Assembly: GCA_036872755.1 (NCBI GenBank)
Contig: JAVHNS010000005.1
Location: forward strand, 868,001 to 932,000
Direction: 5' to 3'
Length of the DNA stretch: 64,000 bases
Origin: Orbilia blumenaviensis
Lineage: Eukaryota > Ascomycota > Orbiliomycetes > Orbiliales > Orbiliaceae
A model generated the notes under the pieces. That model worked only from the letters and a program-made list of their open reading frames with translations, searched no databases and was not told the origin of the DNA. Below are positions 37,607 to 49,793 of the stretch, one piece after another. Numbering within the stretch: the stretch's first letter is position 1; each line of letters opens with the position of its first letter. Made by a program: the position numbers and the translations under genes.

Positions 37607-37962
37607 TGTGCGTAGTGTTGAGAAGCTTGAAGGAAACTCGGCGAGATGGTCGGTGGTGCTTGAGGATGGTTATGGCGCACGAACCGGGAGGATGACTGGA
37701 ATCAGGGCCCGGCAAAGTGCAAATAACAGGGATATCAAATCAGGCAGTTTAACCGAAGCTGTTGGACCCCTCCAAATGCCGCAACACATCGCCCCGCATT
37801 CTCTCGAAACTGCAACAGGACTTCGTTACGAAGTTTGAATGATGATATAAGTAAGGCCGGTGCCAGTTCCAGCTTTCAAAATATATATCACTTTGGCACT
37901 AATACACCCCCATTTACAACCTTGCTATCCTTTTATCAGAACAATACCAGGCTTCGGTCGAA
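37607..37962. promoter_or_regulatory. Shared divergent promoter region
   Basis: 356 bp separate the start codons of the GTPase (minus) and the lactonase (plus), so both promoters must lie here or overlap. No clear TATA box is seen for either strand apart from an AT-rich AATATATATC at about 37879. Confidence 0.5.
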
Positions 37963-39012
37963 ATGGCCTCCCACCCCACAGTCATTGATAGCCACATTCA
38001 CCTCTGGCGCACCCAGGATATTAGCACCCTAGCCTGGGAGACCCCTGAAAACCCTCTATTCGGCACATACGACCTTTCCAGATACTTAAAGTGTATTTCT
38101 CCTGCCCCTTCAGGCTACTCTGGTTTTGTATTCGTCGAAACAGACAGAAAATACACCGACCCAAAAGATCCATCCGAGGATCTTAAATGCTGGGAGCACG
38201 TTCTTGAGGAATATAGATTTGTGCTAGGACTTTCGAGGACGCCGGATGGAAGAGACCTAGTAAAAGGCATTGTGCCATGGGCGCCGGTTCATCTTGGACG
38301 TGGTGTTATGCAGCGGTACCAGCAGCTACTAAATGGTGTCGATCAGGAGATCTATGGTGAAGAAAAGCACGGGTTGCTTGTTGGATACCGATACTTAATC
38401 CAAGATAAGCCACAGGGAACAATCTCGCACCCAAAATTTCTAGAAGGATTAGAGTATATAAGAGATATGGGGAGAACATTTGACCTTGGCGTTGATTGCA
38501 ATCGACATACCCTGTGGCAAATCGAAGAAGCAGTCCCCGTCTTGAAACAAGTAGAAGGGTTAAAGATAGTGCTCAATCACTTATCAAAGCCACCACTCGG
38601 GAGAGAACCCGATGGAGGAATAGTAAGATGGAGGGAGCTGATGACTGAGCTAGGAGAGACGCGGGCTGTTGTTAAACTATCGGGTGGGTTTTCGGAGATA
38701 CCGCCAACTTTGGCGAATGAAGGGGCCGAGTTTCCTAAACAAACAATGATTAATATGGCATTGGAATATGCACGGCCCCTCTTTCAAATATTTGGGGCAG
38801 GCCGAGTGATATTCGGTAGCGACTGGCCTGTATGCGGGGTTGGTTATGAGAAGGTCACGGGGGAACAGGAAGGTGCCTGGCGCCAGTGGTTCGAAATTAG
38901 CGACGCCGTTGTCAAAATACTTAAGGATGAAGGGGGTATTAAAGGAATAGCAGAGGACTGGGATGGCGTTTGGGGAAACAATGCTCTGGCTGCATATAAT
39001 ATACAGCCTTAA
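37963..39012 (+). CDS. Amidohydrolase-2 family, L-rhamnono-gamma-lactonase-like
   Basis: Single exon, 349 aa, starting at the ATG before the conserved strand VIDSHIHLW. The metal-binding HxH is at His11 and His13. Other landmarks of the TIM-barrel amidohydrolase_2 family are the strand YRYLIQDKP, LDLGVD-like FDLGVDCNRHTL, IVLNHLSKPPLG (His ligand) and VIFGSDWPVCG (catalytic Asp). Fungal members with this set include L-rhamnono-1,4-lactonase of the non-phosphorylated rhamnose pathway and L-fucono-lactonase-like enzymes, which open sugar lactones in the cytosol. No other rhamnose-pathway gene (LRA1, LRA3, LRA4) is visible nearby, so the substrate is inferred only from family resemblance. Confidence 0.87.
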   Translation: MASHPTVIDSHIHLWRTQDISTLAWETPENPLFGTYDLSRYLKCISPAPSGYSGFVFVETDRKYTDPKDPSEDLKCWEHVLEEYRFVLGLSRTPDGRDLVKGIVPWAPVHLGRGVMQRYQQLLNGVDQEIYGEEKHGLLVGYRYLIQDKPQGTISHPKFLEGLEYIRDMGRTFDLGVDCNRHTLWQIEEAVPVLKQVEGLKIVLNHLSKPPLGREPDGGIVRWRELMTELGETRAVVKLSGGFSEIPPTLANEGAEFPKQTMINMALEYARPLFQIFGAGRVIFGSDWPVCGVGYEKVTGEQEGAWRQWFEISDAVVKILKDEGGIKGIAEDWDGVWGNNALAAYNIQP

Positions 39013-39410
39013 TCAACACCAGCCTTGCAAGCTAGCCCCATGAGCTCATTCCCTCAAGTTTATATACTCGTCCCCAGAGATTTCCTAGGCAAATTTGTCA
39101 ATTATTCACAAAAAAATTCATGTTTAGCATTCTCCCGAGACACCTTGGGGTTTACGCTGCATAATCTACGACTTTTAAAAATCCAGACAAGATATCGTAA
39201 CAAAGAGACTAATTACTCGTATTTAGTATTTCGAAGAAAAAGAGGCTAGCTGGGTATCATATAACGACTCTTATAAAGTAAAGTAAGACCAAAGTAAATC
39301 ATAGTTTTAACAACCCAATACAATTCCCAAAAAAAAAAGATCTAAACAGTCGTAAAATGCCATCCTAAGCCTGGAAAAATGGAAAATATGCGTAGCTGAA
39401 CTTCAGGTAT
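39013..39410. other. Intergenic, convergent 3' regions
   Basis: Spacer between the lactonase and the four-TM orphan. It has a short poly-A run near 39331. No gene is seen. Confidence 0.5.
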
Positions 39411-40774
39411 TTAGAAAGCTCTTCCGTAGAAGCTTGGAGAATTAAGGTTCCGTAGGTCCAGAGCGATAGGGATTGCCCCGCTCATGGCGCTGGTGTTGCT
39501 AAATCGCCCATTCAGACTTGCGAGGGAACCCTTCCTTACGCCATAACCGAGCTTTGTGGCATCTCCGGCATTTTCAGGGAATGAACTCGGAGCCGAGGCA
39601 ATAGTAGGGAATTTATTCCTATTGGCGCCCGGCATTGGGAAATTTGGAATGCTCATGCCAACCTGGATAGTACTTGTCGACTGTCTGGTATCCATTTTTT
39701 CTTGTCGAGCAAGCTCTTGAACACGCTCCGCTAAAGCTTTCTCGAAATTGGTTTCATTGGCCTCCACATCACTCATCCTGTCGAAGGAATTATCGGTATC
39801 GGAGTAGGTTAGGCCGCTATTGCGGCTCCAGCGCTTTTGTTGTTGTAGGTTTTGCTCATGCTGGCTAGTCCATTGAACTAGTAACAGCATAAAGTAGACT
39901 TGGAAGGCGTTCATGAATCCCCAAGCAACCTGCAGCCGCTCAAAGCTTTCCGCAGTGCGAAGACAAAGATCCACCCAAGGCTGTGGCGCTGGGAGGGTCT
40001 CCCCATCCCAGAAAACGAGAGTTGTAACGCACATTTCGCGGGTTTTGGTAGCCGATTGGAACCCATAAAAAAACCAGAGCCCGGAGGCAATACCATATAA
40101 AACCATCAAAAGCATAGCAACCATTCGCATGACTCGAATAGCGGTCGGAGAGTAGGAAAACCGCCCCCAAAGAACCGAAAACCCACAATAACTAATAGCA
40201 CCGAAGAAAACGCTCCAGCAAAGAAGGACGACGGTCATAACGAGCCATATTTTGCCGTAATCGAGTTTTCCAGCTGGCAATCCGCACTTGTTAGCCGAGA
40301 AGTTCTTGATGTATACCGAGATTAATATCAAATGTAACACTTACAGATAATAATTTGCATTCCACCCCAAAACGCCATAACGGCTTCGCAGAATGAAAGA
40401 ATAACAATAAATCGCACCCAAAAATCCAAAGAGATCCCAAGTCTAAAGACTTTACGCCATACTGATTCTCGAATTTCAACCATCGACGATGCTTCGCTTC
40501 CTGGCGGCGTCGGCAATTTCTTGTTGATAAAGTCGATATTGGAGAGTGTTAAAGGCCGTAAACTGCTCTGGCTCGGGGTACTAGTACTCCTCGAGCTTGA
40601 ACTCGGCTCCGGGGTAGGCATCCTGACGAAATGTAGATTTGAAGGTGTTCCTACGACTGCGCTTCTTGAAGTACCAGGCCGAGCATACTGTGATAGAGGT
40701 GTTTCGCTGCGGTCGATTTCTACTGCTGATGGACGTCGGATAGAAGAAACGATGGTATCAAAAACGCCACTCAT
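39411..40774 (-). CDS. Four-TM membrane protein with disordered tails, orphan
   Basis: 430 aa in two exons, 40774-40345 and 40273-39411. The 71-nt intron has a GTAAGT donor and a GCTAAC branch 17 nt before CCAG, which decides the acceptor over nearby AAG sites. The N-terminal 105 residues are Ser/Pro/Thr-rich and disordered (PSSSSRSTSTPSQSS, TPPGSEASS). Four hydrophobic helices follow: DFWVRFIVILSFCEAVMAF, IWLVMTVVLLCWSVFFGAI, VMRMVAMLLMVLYGIASGLW and WGFMNAFQVYFMLLLVQW. The C-terminal 150 residues are Gln/Ser/Asn-rich with a short charged helix. Both tails on the same side would be cytosolic. Many fungi carry similar uncharacterised proteins. I assign no function. Confidence 0.82.
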
Positions 40775-42978
40775 TCTATACTATTCTCAAGAATCCGGTT
40801 TTGCTCGATTATTGTCCTCGTCCAGGAGGATGTGTTGAGATTAATGTATTATTAAGTTGTATGAAAGAAGAAGCAATTCGCAGAATTGCCAACGAAACCT
40901 GTGTCAAGAATGAAACGATATCAAAAGAGCGTTGTAAAGAAGGTATGCCTCTCCCGGAGAAGCTCAAAGGAGTAAAACGAAAACAAAAGAAATTAGTGGT
41001 AAAAGAACGAAGACCGCCAGATCAGCTGGAGGCTATCGACAAATACGAAAGAAGAAGAAAGAAGGAGAGAGGGAGTAGAAAAGAGATTTCATATTGCCTT
41101 CTATTAGCGCAATCAGTTAGCTACTTGGCTATCAAAAATCCAAAGGACCCGCACCTCCTCTCTGACTCTAGCCTTCCCTCAGAATAGTAACAGATAGCAC
41201 CTTAATGAGTGTGCTTGATATCTCGATAACAGGGGCCTCCAGAACAACCAACAGGCCTACTGATCCTGACCGAGGCGGAGAAGGCTCAAACATTCCATGC
41301 GTGAGGAGGTTCGTTGGTGTTCTGTGCGGGCCCGCAATGGAAAGGATGTGGACGTCACTATTGCGCATAGAATTTTTTAGGTCAAAAAAAAAAAAGAAAT
41401 TACAAGGTGGTAAAGTGTATTAGTAGAAGGATAGTAGTGTTCGGATCAGCTAAACATTGAGGGAGAAACAATGTTTCGATGTCCTTCTCCTGGCGATTCG
41501 CCGTACTTAGCGGTAAAAAAAACTACCGGCCTAGCTCTAAGGGCGTGTAGTGTATCAAATTAAGAGGCTGAGCTACACATAAGGTTTTGAAACATGGCAG
41601 TGCGACTTGTGGTGTTTTGGTTTCGCAACACAGCTTGTCACGAATCTCTAAAAACGGTAAATTAGGCGAGGCATAGATCCCTGCCCAAGCCGCAACGCAA
41701 ACTCTCGTCTCCAACGACTTGAAGACACAACGTGTGTAGTTGAAGTTGGAATAGATGAATTAGCCTAAAGTCATGAGCAAGCCCTAAGGATGAGGTATTC
41801 GCTGTACACTATAGGCAAAACACAATGTGAGAAGCTATCATATATGATCATACTATGAAAGCTTGAACATGTTAACTTCGAACAAGATGATTTTGTGCGA
41901 TCGTGCACACATATACGTGTATGTTGCGCAGTTAGATCACAGACGTCTAGACAAATAGCTGTGGTTATAAGGTTTAACTAGGTACCTAAGTGAATAATAG
42001 CACATCGGTTTCCTGCAAGTAAAAATGTGACCAAGGCAATCGAATCGTGCTACTCCTAGCTAGTCACGGCAGGACTGTCCTGTATGGCATATAACAGCTA
42101 TCGATCGATCGCCATTTATCAATTTCACTCTTTCTATTACATTAATATATTATGACTATTTGCCGTAGATAATTTTAGTTATAAGTCCGAATTTTTGTAT
42201 TTATATACAGAAACGCCATATATATCCACTCGCCCGAGCGACCTCTGTCATGCTATCGGTGTATATTGCTGTTTCAATCATTTCGCCACGTCAGCTAAAC
42301 TTGCAAACATGTATACATCCTCTCCGCCAAACAACGGTGTTATGAAGCTCGAAGCTGTCAACACAACAAAATGTCTCGCATAAGATCCCAAGTACCACGG
42401 ACACCTGCCCTAGATAGAATTTATCATAGTAAACATAGAAGCTCATAGCGTGGCGTGCGCCGTGGCCTGAGAAACTAGTTTACCATTCGTTACGACTATA
42501 TTAGTTGTTTGACTAACCGGGAAACTTTTGATGTCTTTCGCTCTAACATTCTCTCTGTGCTGTCCCGAGAGCAGGTTTAGCCTATCCATGCGCAGTTGCG
42601 AACGACCCAGTCTATTAATATATTTTGACCGAATCCGCCGTTTGCATTGCCGGATCCAAACGTTTAAACGCTAACTAGAAAGAGGCTCAATGTAAATGTA
42701 AATCACTCAACGGCTTTTCGGCTTCGAAGCACGAGTCAGGCGGGCTCACTGCAATTTAATTATCCCATTTATACAACAGCCCAGCTCCTTACGATGCTGA
42801 CGCGTCAACCTATTATTAGAGTCACATGGTTTCGATATATGTATGTGTTAGTCTGGGTCCCAGACGCTGTTGACCACAACTGTGTGTATGTGTATAGTTT
42901 CATTGCAATTAGGAATGGCGATAATCCGTGAGAGTATATTAGTCCATATTTCACATTTTGCGGGTCGTATGTTATTGG

Positions 42979-43800
42979 TCAGTTGATATAACCTAGTTTA
43001 ATAATATGGTATACCACCAAGTTTTCCCAGTCGACTAGTCGGTATTGGCTTAATTTAATTAAGCCTGTACTAGAGAGGCCGGTGGGAGTGGTGATTACGC
43101 CTGTCATGGTTCCCGAATCGGTGAGAGTAGAACCATTGCTGTCAGTCGGAGACTTGATTATAGTCCTGACGATGGGCCCTGATGTAGAGATAGTGACAAG
43201 GGATTGAATCATAAAGACGATGGCGGTACCCTCTGATCCGTCCCCCATAGTGGAGCCTTCGCTATTGGTTGGGAAAGCAGTCGTCAAACTGGTAGCTGAT
43301 CTAATTTTGGTGATTGCGGTGATGTGCTGATTGACAGACAGAGCTATAATTATAAGAACACTAGTAATGATGCCCGAACCATCTGCCATTGCTCAACCAG
43401 CAGCGCCCGCCAGAGACCGAGCGGCAGTGTCCGCAATTGGTCTGGAAGCTGCAATAGCAGTGATCTGTTACGTGGTCCTGATAATGGCCGTGATGGGAAT
43501 AGTGGGTGGGGCGCCACTAAATAGGAGAGCAATCGTGGCAAAGGAGGTGTGGCAAGCGTAGTGCGGGTTACCACGGGTCTCGTGATCCCGAAAATTACCG
43601 TAATGGGTCGGTAATTGGGGCGTCAATTGATGGGAAAGTGGTTGATGCGCAGGCAGATGCTACTAACGCGGTCCGGGCGACGACTCGTCTTATAGCATAT
43701 TTGATAATCGACACGGTGCCTGACCCATCGGTGCTAGCTTGTCTAGAGCCATTTGCTGGAAGATACCTCGAAAGAGCAACATTTCGGTTCATCAATTTAA
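42979..43800 (-). pseudogene. Possible decayed Ser/Thr/Gly-rich protein gene
   Basis: On the minus strand two frames, 43389-42979 and 43795-43595, share a style of sequence: TDGSGTVSI and GSTMGDGSEGTAIV, TISTSGPIV and TDSGTMTGVITTPTG. This looks like a repeat-bearing, Thr/Ser/Gly-rich secreted stalk whose frames are now broken and whose signal peptide and anchor are missing. Plus-strand frames over the same span are also open, which is common over such repeats and weakens the case. A chance low-complexity patch is the alternative. Confidence 0.3.
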
Positions 43801-44468
43801 GTAATCCTGTTTATTACTTACCCGCTATACTTACCATAGGCACACACAGTTGCAACATACTATATCTCACTCGAACCCACCTTCTCGAGTTGGTGCTGAT
43901 AAGTTCAATCGATGATGAAATAACAAAACTCCCCTCGGAGTTAAGGCAGTTAAGTTAAGTTGTTTCTCGGTAATATGTAGCTTACACGCAGATGGAGTCA
44001 GGCAATGGATCGAAACTGGCCAAGGTCGACGGACTCAAGATGCATATTATCAAAAGTATGGTATTGGTTCTTATAAATTTTGTGGTTGTTTCGAAGGAAA
44101 GATCAGAATGTCGGATAACGGGTAATCAGGTAGTCACGCCGGTTGCAGGGCGCTCAGCCAGCTGAGGTTCTCCAATTCGTTACGGGTTGTGTTATTTGGG
44201 CCAACATGAGTTGTGTTGTCGATGGTTGCAGAGTTTCATAACCGGTCAAATATGTGTTGTCTGGTTCCAGCGGGGCCCGTCAAATGTCAAATGCATCAAT
44301 GGTGCTAATTATATTATGCCCTCCCTTGAAAAGACTGAAATCCAGTCCACATCAGCCTTGCATTCAAACATATACACTAGTAGACGGGTTGCATACATAT
44401 GCAGAGTCAGTATGGCGGACAAAATGGTCAGAACACACTGAACTCACAAACACACGCGAACTCTTAAG

Positions 44469-44772
44469 CGAGATCTTGGCACGACAGAAATCCGGCATAA
44501 ATATGTTAATTTAACATCCTTATGACCGTCAGCCTGCCTCTCTGCCCAACTGGCACGACTATTAACTCGCGTATCAACGAGGCCGGTTGCTAGACCAGCT
44601 GCCAGCTTAGAGCTAGCAGGCAAGCTGGCAAGCTGGCAAGCTGGCAAGCTGGCTAAGATCTGCTAACACTTCCCGAAAAAAAATAAAAAATAATAGTAAT
44701 AATTTTGTTTGATGGTCATAAGTACGTTAAATTAACATATTTATGCCGGATTTCTGTCGTGCCAAGGTCTCG
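44469..44772. mobile_element. MITE-like inverted-repeat element, 304 bp
   Basis: Two 62-bp arms, 44469-44530 and 44711-44772, are reverse complements with only four mismatches, separated by 180 bp. Similarity stops abruptly at both outer edges (CGAGA...TCTCG termini). The spacer holds a fourfold 8-bp repeat and further short palindromes, and no coding capacity. This is the form of a non-autonomous DNA transposon or of a large hairpin. I see no convincing target-site duplication at the edges. Confidence 0.6.
44620..44651. repeat. Tandem 8-bp repeat GCAAGCTG x4
   Basis: Four perfect copies lie inside the spacer of the inverted-repeat element, just after a related GCTGCCAGCTT. Confidence 0.85.
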
Positions 44773-45629
44773 TTTTGTATGGTACAAGTGAGGAGAGGTG
44801 GGACAAGTGTATGCAGATAAATTTTGCCAGTTCCGCTTACAATCTTGCAGCGCTGTAACCACTGCAACCAAAAAGGTCAACTCAGCTAATTAATATCTAT
44901 CTATCTGCCTGCGGGGAGCGGTAGCAACGGCGTCTGGGACCAAGACTAGAGCGGTAGTATATTTCTCCCGCATTTATTCGAAAACCCTGTCTAGACGTCT
45001 GTAATAATGGTCCATATTGGTGCTAGCTTTTGCCTGAGAATTTGTAGGACGTCGATCCAATCAAACCTGAACTGTTCAGGCTATTAGCCGATAATGTGTC
45101 ATGATTTATTTTATATGATGCCAGCCCGAGAATATAAATAAAGGAATACAATAGAACTAAACGAGAACTATGAAGATAGTAGTTACGCCATTCACATTAC
45201 CGGTATAAACAAATATGAACTACGTGGCCTATACCACATTGTTTACTTTGAGAGTAAGATAAAACCAGCGGCTTAAATTTACCATACTTAGATCTTAGCA
45301 ATGCAGTCCTTTATTTTCGAAATTTTCTTTTATCAGATATTATCGGCAAAGCCCCGCGTGCTGCCCTCAGGATCTGTATTATGTGTTCGAGCTATCGCGC
45401 TCCTAGTTAAGATCTATCGATATTTGGACCTGAGAGAAAACTACAGCTGGTCAGGGCGCATAAAATGGAGAGGTAGGAATATGATCTGGGACATGTGATA
45501 CATCTCGGTAAGTATGTAAGGAAATGTGATTTAATTCGACTATTCAGACAATTTTTCTAATTTAGTATACATCAATATATCGACAGTAGCTCTTCTCCAT
45601 TTCCACATTCAACATCTGCATTGACCACT

Positions 45630-46127
45630 TTAGCAGCTGCAGCCACAAGCCTTCGACTTTTTACATCCTTTTCCACAAGCCTCTCCAGAGCCGCACTGAT
45701 TGGCACTGTTGCATTGTAACCAATTACCTGAACCTCCATTGGCAGCGGTCCAACACCATTCTCCGTTGTTTCCACAAGTCTTCCAGCAGTAACCATCAGT
45801 GCAGCCGGAAGAAGCACCGAACCAGCATGCATTTGCTGCTCGACCAGACAAAACTGGTATAACCGATCTTGCGTCAAGCTTGGCGCTTTGGGCCCTTTCG
45901 ATCTCTTCAGGGGTCAAAGGATTGTAGGTGGTTTTCTTGAGGTCACGGGTGTGCCCGAGAGGATGACCGGCGCATTTACGCAGAGCGCTTAGGTCGACGC
46001 CGGCAGGAAGATCGTTGATGTCCAAAACGCCGAGGGAACCGCATTCAGCAGCGGCAGAAGAGACAGCAGCTGCAAACCCGCCAGTGATCTGGGCAGCCAA
46101 GAACAAGGTAGCGGCGATGAACTTCAT
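45630..46127 (-). CDS. Small secreted cysteine-rich protein
   Basis: Single exon, 165 aa. Signal peptide is residues 1-20 (FIAATLFLAAQITGGFAAA). Residues about 25-95 form a pro-like region with few Cys and a possible processing zone before SGRAANACW. The last 65 residues form a dense Cys module: CWFGASSGCTDGYCWKTC, then GEWCWTA, NWLQCNSANQCGSGEAC and a tail KGCKKSKACGCSC. The GYCW...CG...GEWCW core recalls the IDI-2-like small secreted proteins of ascomycetes; this is recalled resemblance only. The tail with seven Cys and several Lys is an added feature. Likely an effector-like or defence-type extracellular protein. A TATATAAG box lies 190 bp upstream. Confidence 0.85.
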   Translation of the reverse strand: MKFIAATLFLAAQITGGFAAAVSSAAAECGSLGVLDINDLPAGVDLSALRKCAGHPLGHTRDLKKTTYNPLTPEEIERAQSAKLDARSVIPVLSGRAANACWFGASSGCTDGYCWKTCGNNGEWCWTAANGGSGNWLQCNSANQCGSGEACGKGCKKSKACGCSC

Positions 46128-49100
46128 GGTTTCGATATGATGGTAGTTCTTTAAAATAGATTAAATTCGTTTGTTAGAGCGAGAGGGGGACGTTCGCAGC
46201 AGTAAAAGGTCTGAAATATTGTTCTTTGATGTGAAAGATGGTTTGCTTGGGGTTCAAGGTAGTTCGGGCTGATGATAGTATGAAGAAGAAGAGCGATATG
46301 TTAGGATATGGGCTGTCTTATATAGAAATTCTGTCTCGAAGCTTGCCTCGTAAACCAGATCTCGGATCGCCAGATGACATCGCAGGCTGCAAATATTGCC
46401 TTTACGGTAAGCTGTCCTAGATAGGCTGTTACTCAATCCTAGTGTATTATCTCGTATTTTGACGGACGCCCTTGTTGAAACTACGAAATATCCTTGAGTG
46501 CTTAAAGACGCATATCCATCAGATGTCAAGAGCCCTTGCTTATCCTGTCCAGAAGGGTCAGTATCATCTCAGGGGCCTAATGCAAGATTTCCGACGGATA
46601 TCATTTGCATACCCGTACGCACTAGTCCTAGTATCTCCTATATCTCGATCACCTTATTGCCATTTCTGATCTCGCATGTCATCAAAAGCCGTAATGCAGG
46701 GCCGATACTCCCCATATAGATATTCTTACGTTTATACAGCCACCCCGGGCGGTCTGAGGAAGAAGGGGGGCCATGCATATTTCAAACTGTTTTTGCCACT
46801 TCCATAATGCTAGGTTTAAACGTATCATTCGATGATAGGGATTGACATATGGGTCAACTCTTCGTCCTAGGTACCACGGCCGGCGAAGCTCCCTATCCGT
46901 TGATTCGCCGGCTTCCCTTCGAGTCCGATTACTTAGTTGAGGTCGTGGAATAAACTATGAAGATACGCTAACGGGCTGCCTATTTCATCGATTGTCAGGT
47001 CCGATTTTACATCATTATGATAGAGTGGTTTTCAGAGTTTTCTTCCGTTTATTCATTTGTGTTGCATGCAGAAGAATTCTGGCGTCGGGCTCCTCCTGGT
47101 TGCCTTGGGGTGAATACTTTTGTGGAACCTAGAGCTTCCATTCTTTCAAAGTGTTATAGTAAGCGCTATTTTATTACGGGAGGGCGGCTCGGTTACTCCC
47201 TTGTATTTGCCCTGAATGGACTTTTCATTACTTAAGGACTTGTTGGAAATGCAACATTGCCGGTCTAGTGGTCACTCATGTTCTCTGCGCCCCGTACAGG
47301 CCCGTGAAACCTTCTAGATATGGAAAATTAGTGAAAGTTAATGCGTTTTTGACGGAGCCGCATGCGTACGAATATACGGGGCTCGCGATTTTTACGGCAG
47401 CCTATTAGGCGATCTTATCCACTTGTCGAACCAGGTAAGGCTGGAGGAACAACCGAGGAGTCGCTTCAATAAACACCCGAGGCAAGGACTTCCAGGTTTA
47501 CAATGCAATGCATCGCGATTGAAATTCGATACGACATCCGGCTCGTATGAGCGACCGATTGGGCTTCAGCATAGATGTTCATCCCAATTCATGTATATAC
47601 GTATACATACCTACACCAGTGTTGCAACGCGTTTGTGAATAACGACAACCAGTTCTGACTAGATGACGAGGTAAAGTCATCGTAACGATCGACTCGTAAG
47701 CGGAGCGTTTCTACCGATGGTCATACATGGAAATTGTAGAATTCGAGGGCTGGCAAGGCGGGGGGAAGTTTTCGACAATAGGGTTTCGAGCCTCCTGCCG
47801 AAAACCGACCGAAACCCTGGACCGGAATACGGGCCCCCTACCATACTCAGAAGGAGAGTTCCTCTCCGATGATCGGCACCCCTCGCACAGATCATCGCAT
47901 GCTATAATTATTCACGTTTTCTCATTCTCGTAAACCTCGGCGTGAATTACTGGCCTGGCATGAGCAATTAAGGTGATAGTTGGATACAAAGCGTATTCTC
48001 TGAGATCAACTGTTATCATTTTGGCAACGCAAGATAGAATTAGAGTATAACCGTCAGTGAAAGAACCGGAGGTATTCCCTGAAGCCCGTGGATAGTTCAT
48101 ATATCACCGGATTCTTCTCGAAATCAATCACGAAGGCAAAGACGTCTAGTGTCTCAGGCAGGTAAGCTTGGTGGAGAATGCATTGTCTAACATTGATATC
48201 GATCAATCAGCATGAAAAGAGACAACTCGCTAGGATCAGGGTATGAGATTTGTGCGACCCGAAATCTCCAACATCCAACACATCCATCTTGCAACCAGCC
48301 ATAGCCACCTTGAAACTTACATTCGAACATTGTAACCTTAAAGCCCGGGAATTAGGCCTTGGCACAATATGCCATGCTAAAAGCCCCAGGGTAAAGATGT
48401 TTGTCTTTGATCAGCAGCAAAAATTTCTGCCTATCAAATCTACAAATGCTTGCTAGCACGGGTTCTCTTTAGGAACGCGGTAAACTATTTCGGGAGCAGT
48501 TCGCGTTTCGGCCGATTATTGTAATTTCTGTGACGATGTTATATTTTGTACGGGTCATCACATATATTATAACTGTGCTAAGTAGCAGCTGAGATGATAG
48601 AAAACTCCCCAGATTATCACAGACTCAAAGTTAACGCAGTATTTTGCTGAGCTCTTGTTGTCTCTATGCTCGATCACATTCGACTGTAGCCGTCAACTCG
48701 GCTCAGCTGGTTTCAAAAAGTGACTGTATATAATCTCGCAACTTTTTCTATCTTCTATCTTCAAGATCACTGAACCAACCTATTAACCCATTTAAAGGTA
48801 TATAAAACGAAAGGCGCATTCGGTTGAATGAGATTGTGGGCTATCACCCCCTCTCAAGAAGGTCTAGCGGAGCACAAGAACTGCGACCAAGTTAGAGGGA
48901 AATAAAACATATTCAAAATTGATCTTATTGGAGCTATAGAAGCGGAGTGTTTATAAATGATAGCAGCGTTGTAGTTTCTGGGTACTATATACCAGCAGCT
49001 AGTTTCCTGGCCGCCGGTTTCGCCTGACTAACCGGCAAATTGGATCCTAGTTTGTTTGTGGTCGTGCACGCGCGTGAGAATTCATATCAGGATATTTTTA

Positions 49101-49793
49101 CTCGTAGTCTCATTGCATACCGGCCTTTCTGGTGTATAATGAGATAACTGACCATGTATTACATAGCTACGTAGCCTATAGCTATGAAACGTTCAAATCA
49201 GCCATGGGCAACGTAAAGAAACTATAATTTCTTAAATTGACTTTGAAGCCCTCAATTCAACTGCTAAAATCATACAGTACATCGATACTTATATTTTTGG
49301 AAGTTTTATGTGTGCACGCGTGTGTATCGGCTTGTAACGTATACGTAACTCCACAGGCCCGGATCATGTCTTCAATAGCACCACAACATAGATGACAACA
49401 CAATTAGCAAATCGATGATCATCTTTGCCTCGTGGCATACAGACTGTGAAGCTGAATTAATATTAAGCATGCCCGCGAGACTAAATTTAGCCACAAAAAA
49501 AAAAAATTATTATACAGTAAATTTAGCTTAGCAGTCTATGTACAGAACGATTTTATAGCGAGATTCGATCGCTATACTGTGGCCTATTTTAAAAATGCCC
49601 CAAAATTACAATTGATAATCGCAATGAATTAACGGAAGGGGTGGGTAACTCATGTCAGCCCAATCTGTTTCCATAAAAATGTTAGTTCGCTAGTACAGCA
49701 ATCGAAGAATAGATGAATAACATCATCTCCCAGACTCTAACAACGTCGAACAGCTTAATATATATAATTAATATTAACAGAAAATCTATCAGC
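46128..49793. other. Gene-poor 3.7 kb region
   Basis: Apart from the promoter of the small secreted protein on the left, I see only short ORFs on both strands (for example 47017-47235 plus, 47677-47933 both strands) without motifs or splice partners. A poly-A run occurs near 49494-49506. Confidence 0.5.
46317..46324 (-). promoter_or_regulatory. TATA box of the small secreted protein gene
   Basis: TATATAAG on the minus strand, 190 bp before the start codon at 46127; a strong TATA element suits a highly inducible secreted protein. Assignment is by position and sequence only. Confidence 0.5.

Larger units (their letters stand above)
40775..45629. other. Gene-poor 4.9 kb region
   Basis: Starts with the leader of the four-TM gene, where a 128-codon plus ORF (40801-41187) rich in K, R and E is probably chance. 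It also contains a possible decayed Thr/Ser-rich gene (42979-43800) and the inverted-repeat element (44469-44772), both listed separately. The rest holds nothing I can support. Confidence 0.5.

Noticed and set aside
37296..37838. 180-codon open frame on the plus strand with protein-like composition
   Set aside because: It lies antisense to the first three exons and introns of the TGS GTPase, whose P-loop and switch motifs are on the minus strand; taken as a shadow frame.
40801..41187. 128-codon Lys/Arg-rich plus-strand ORF
   Set aside because: Starts at TTG in the divergent leader of the four-TM gene; purine-rich sequence gives such ORFs by chance.
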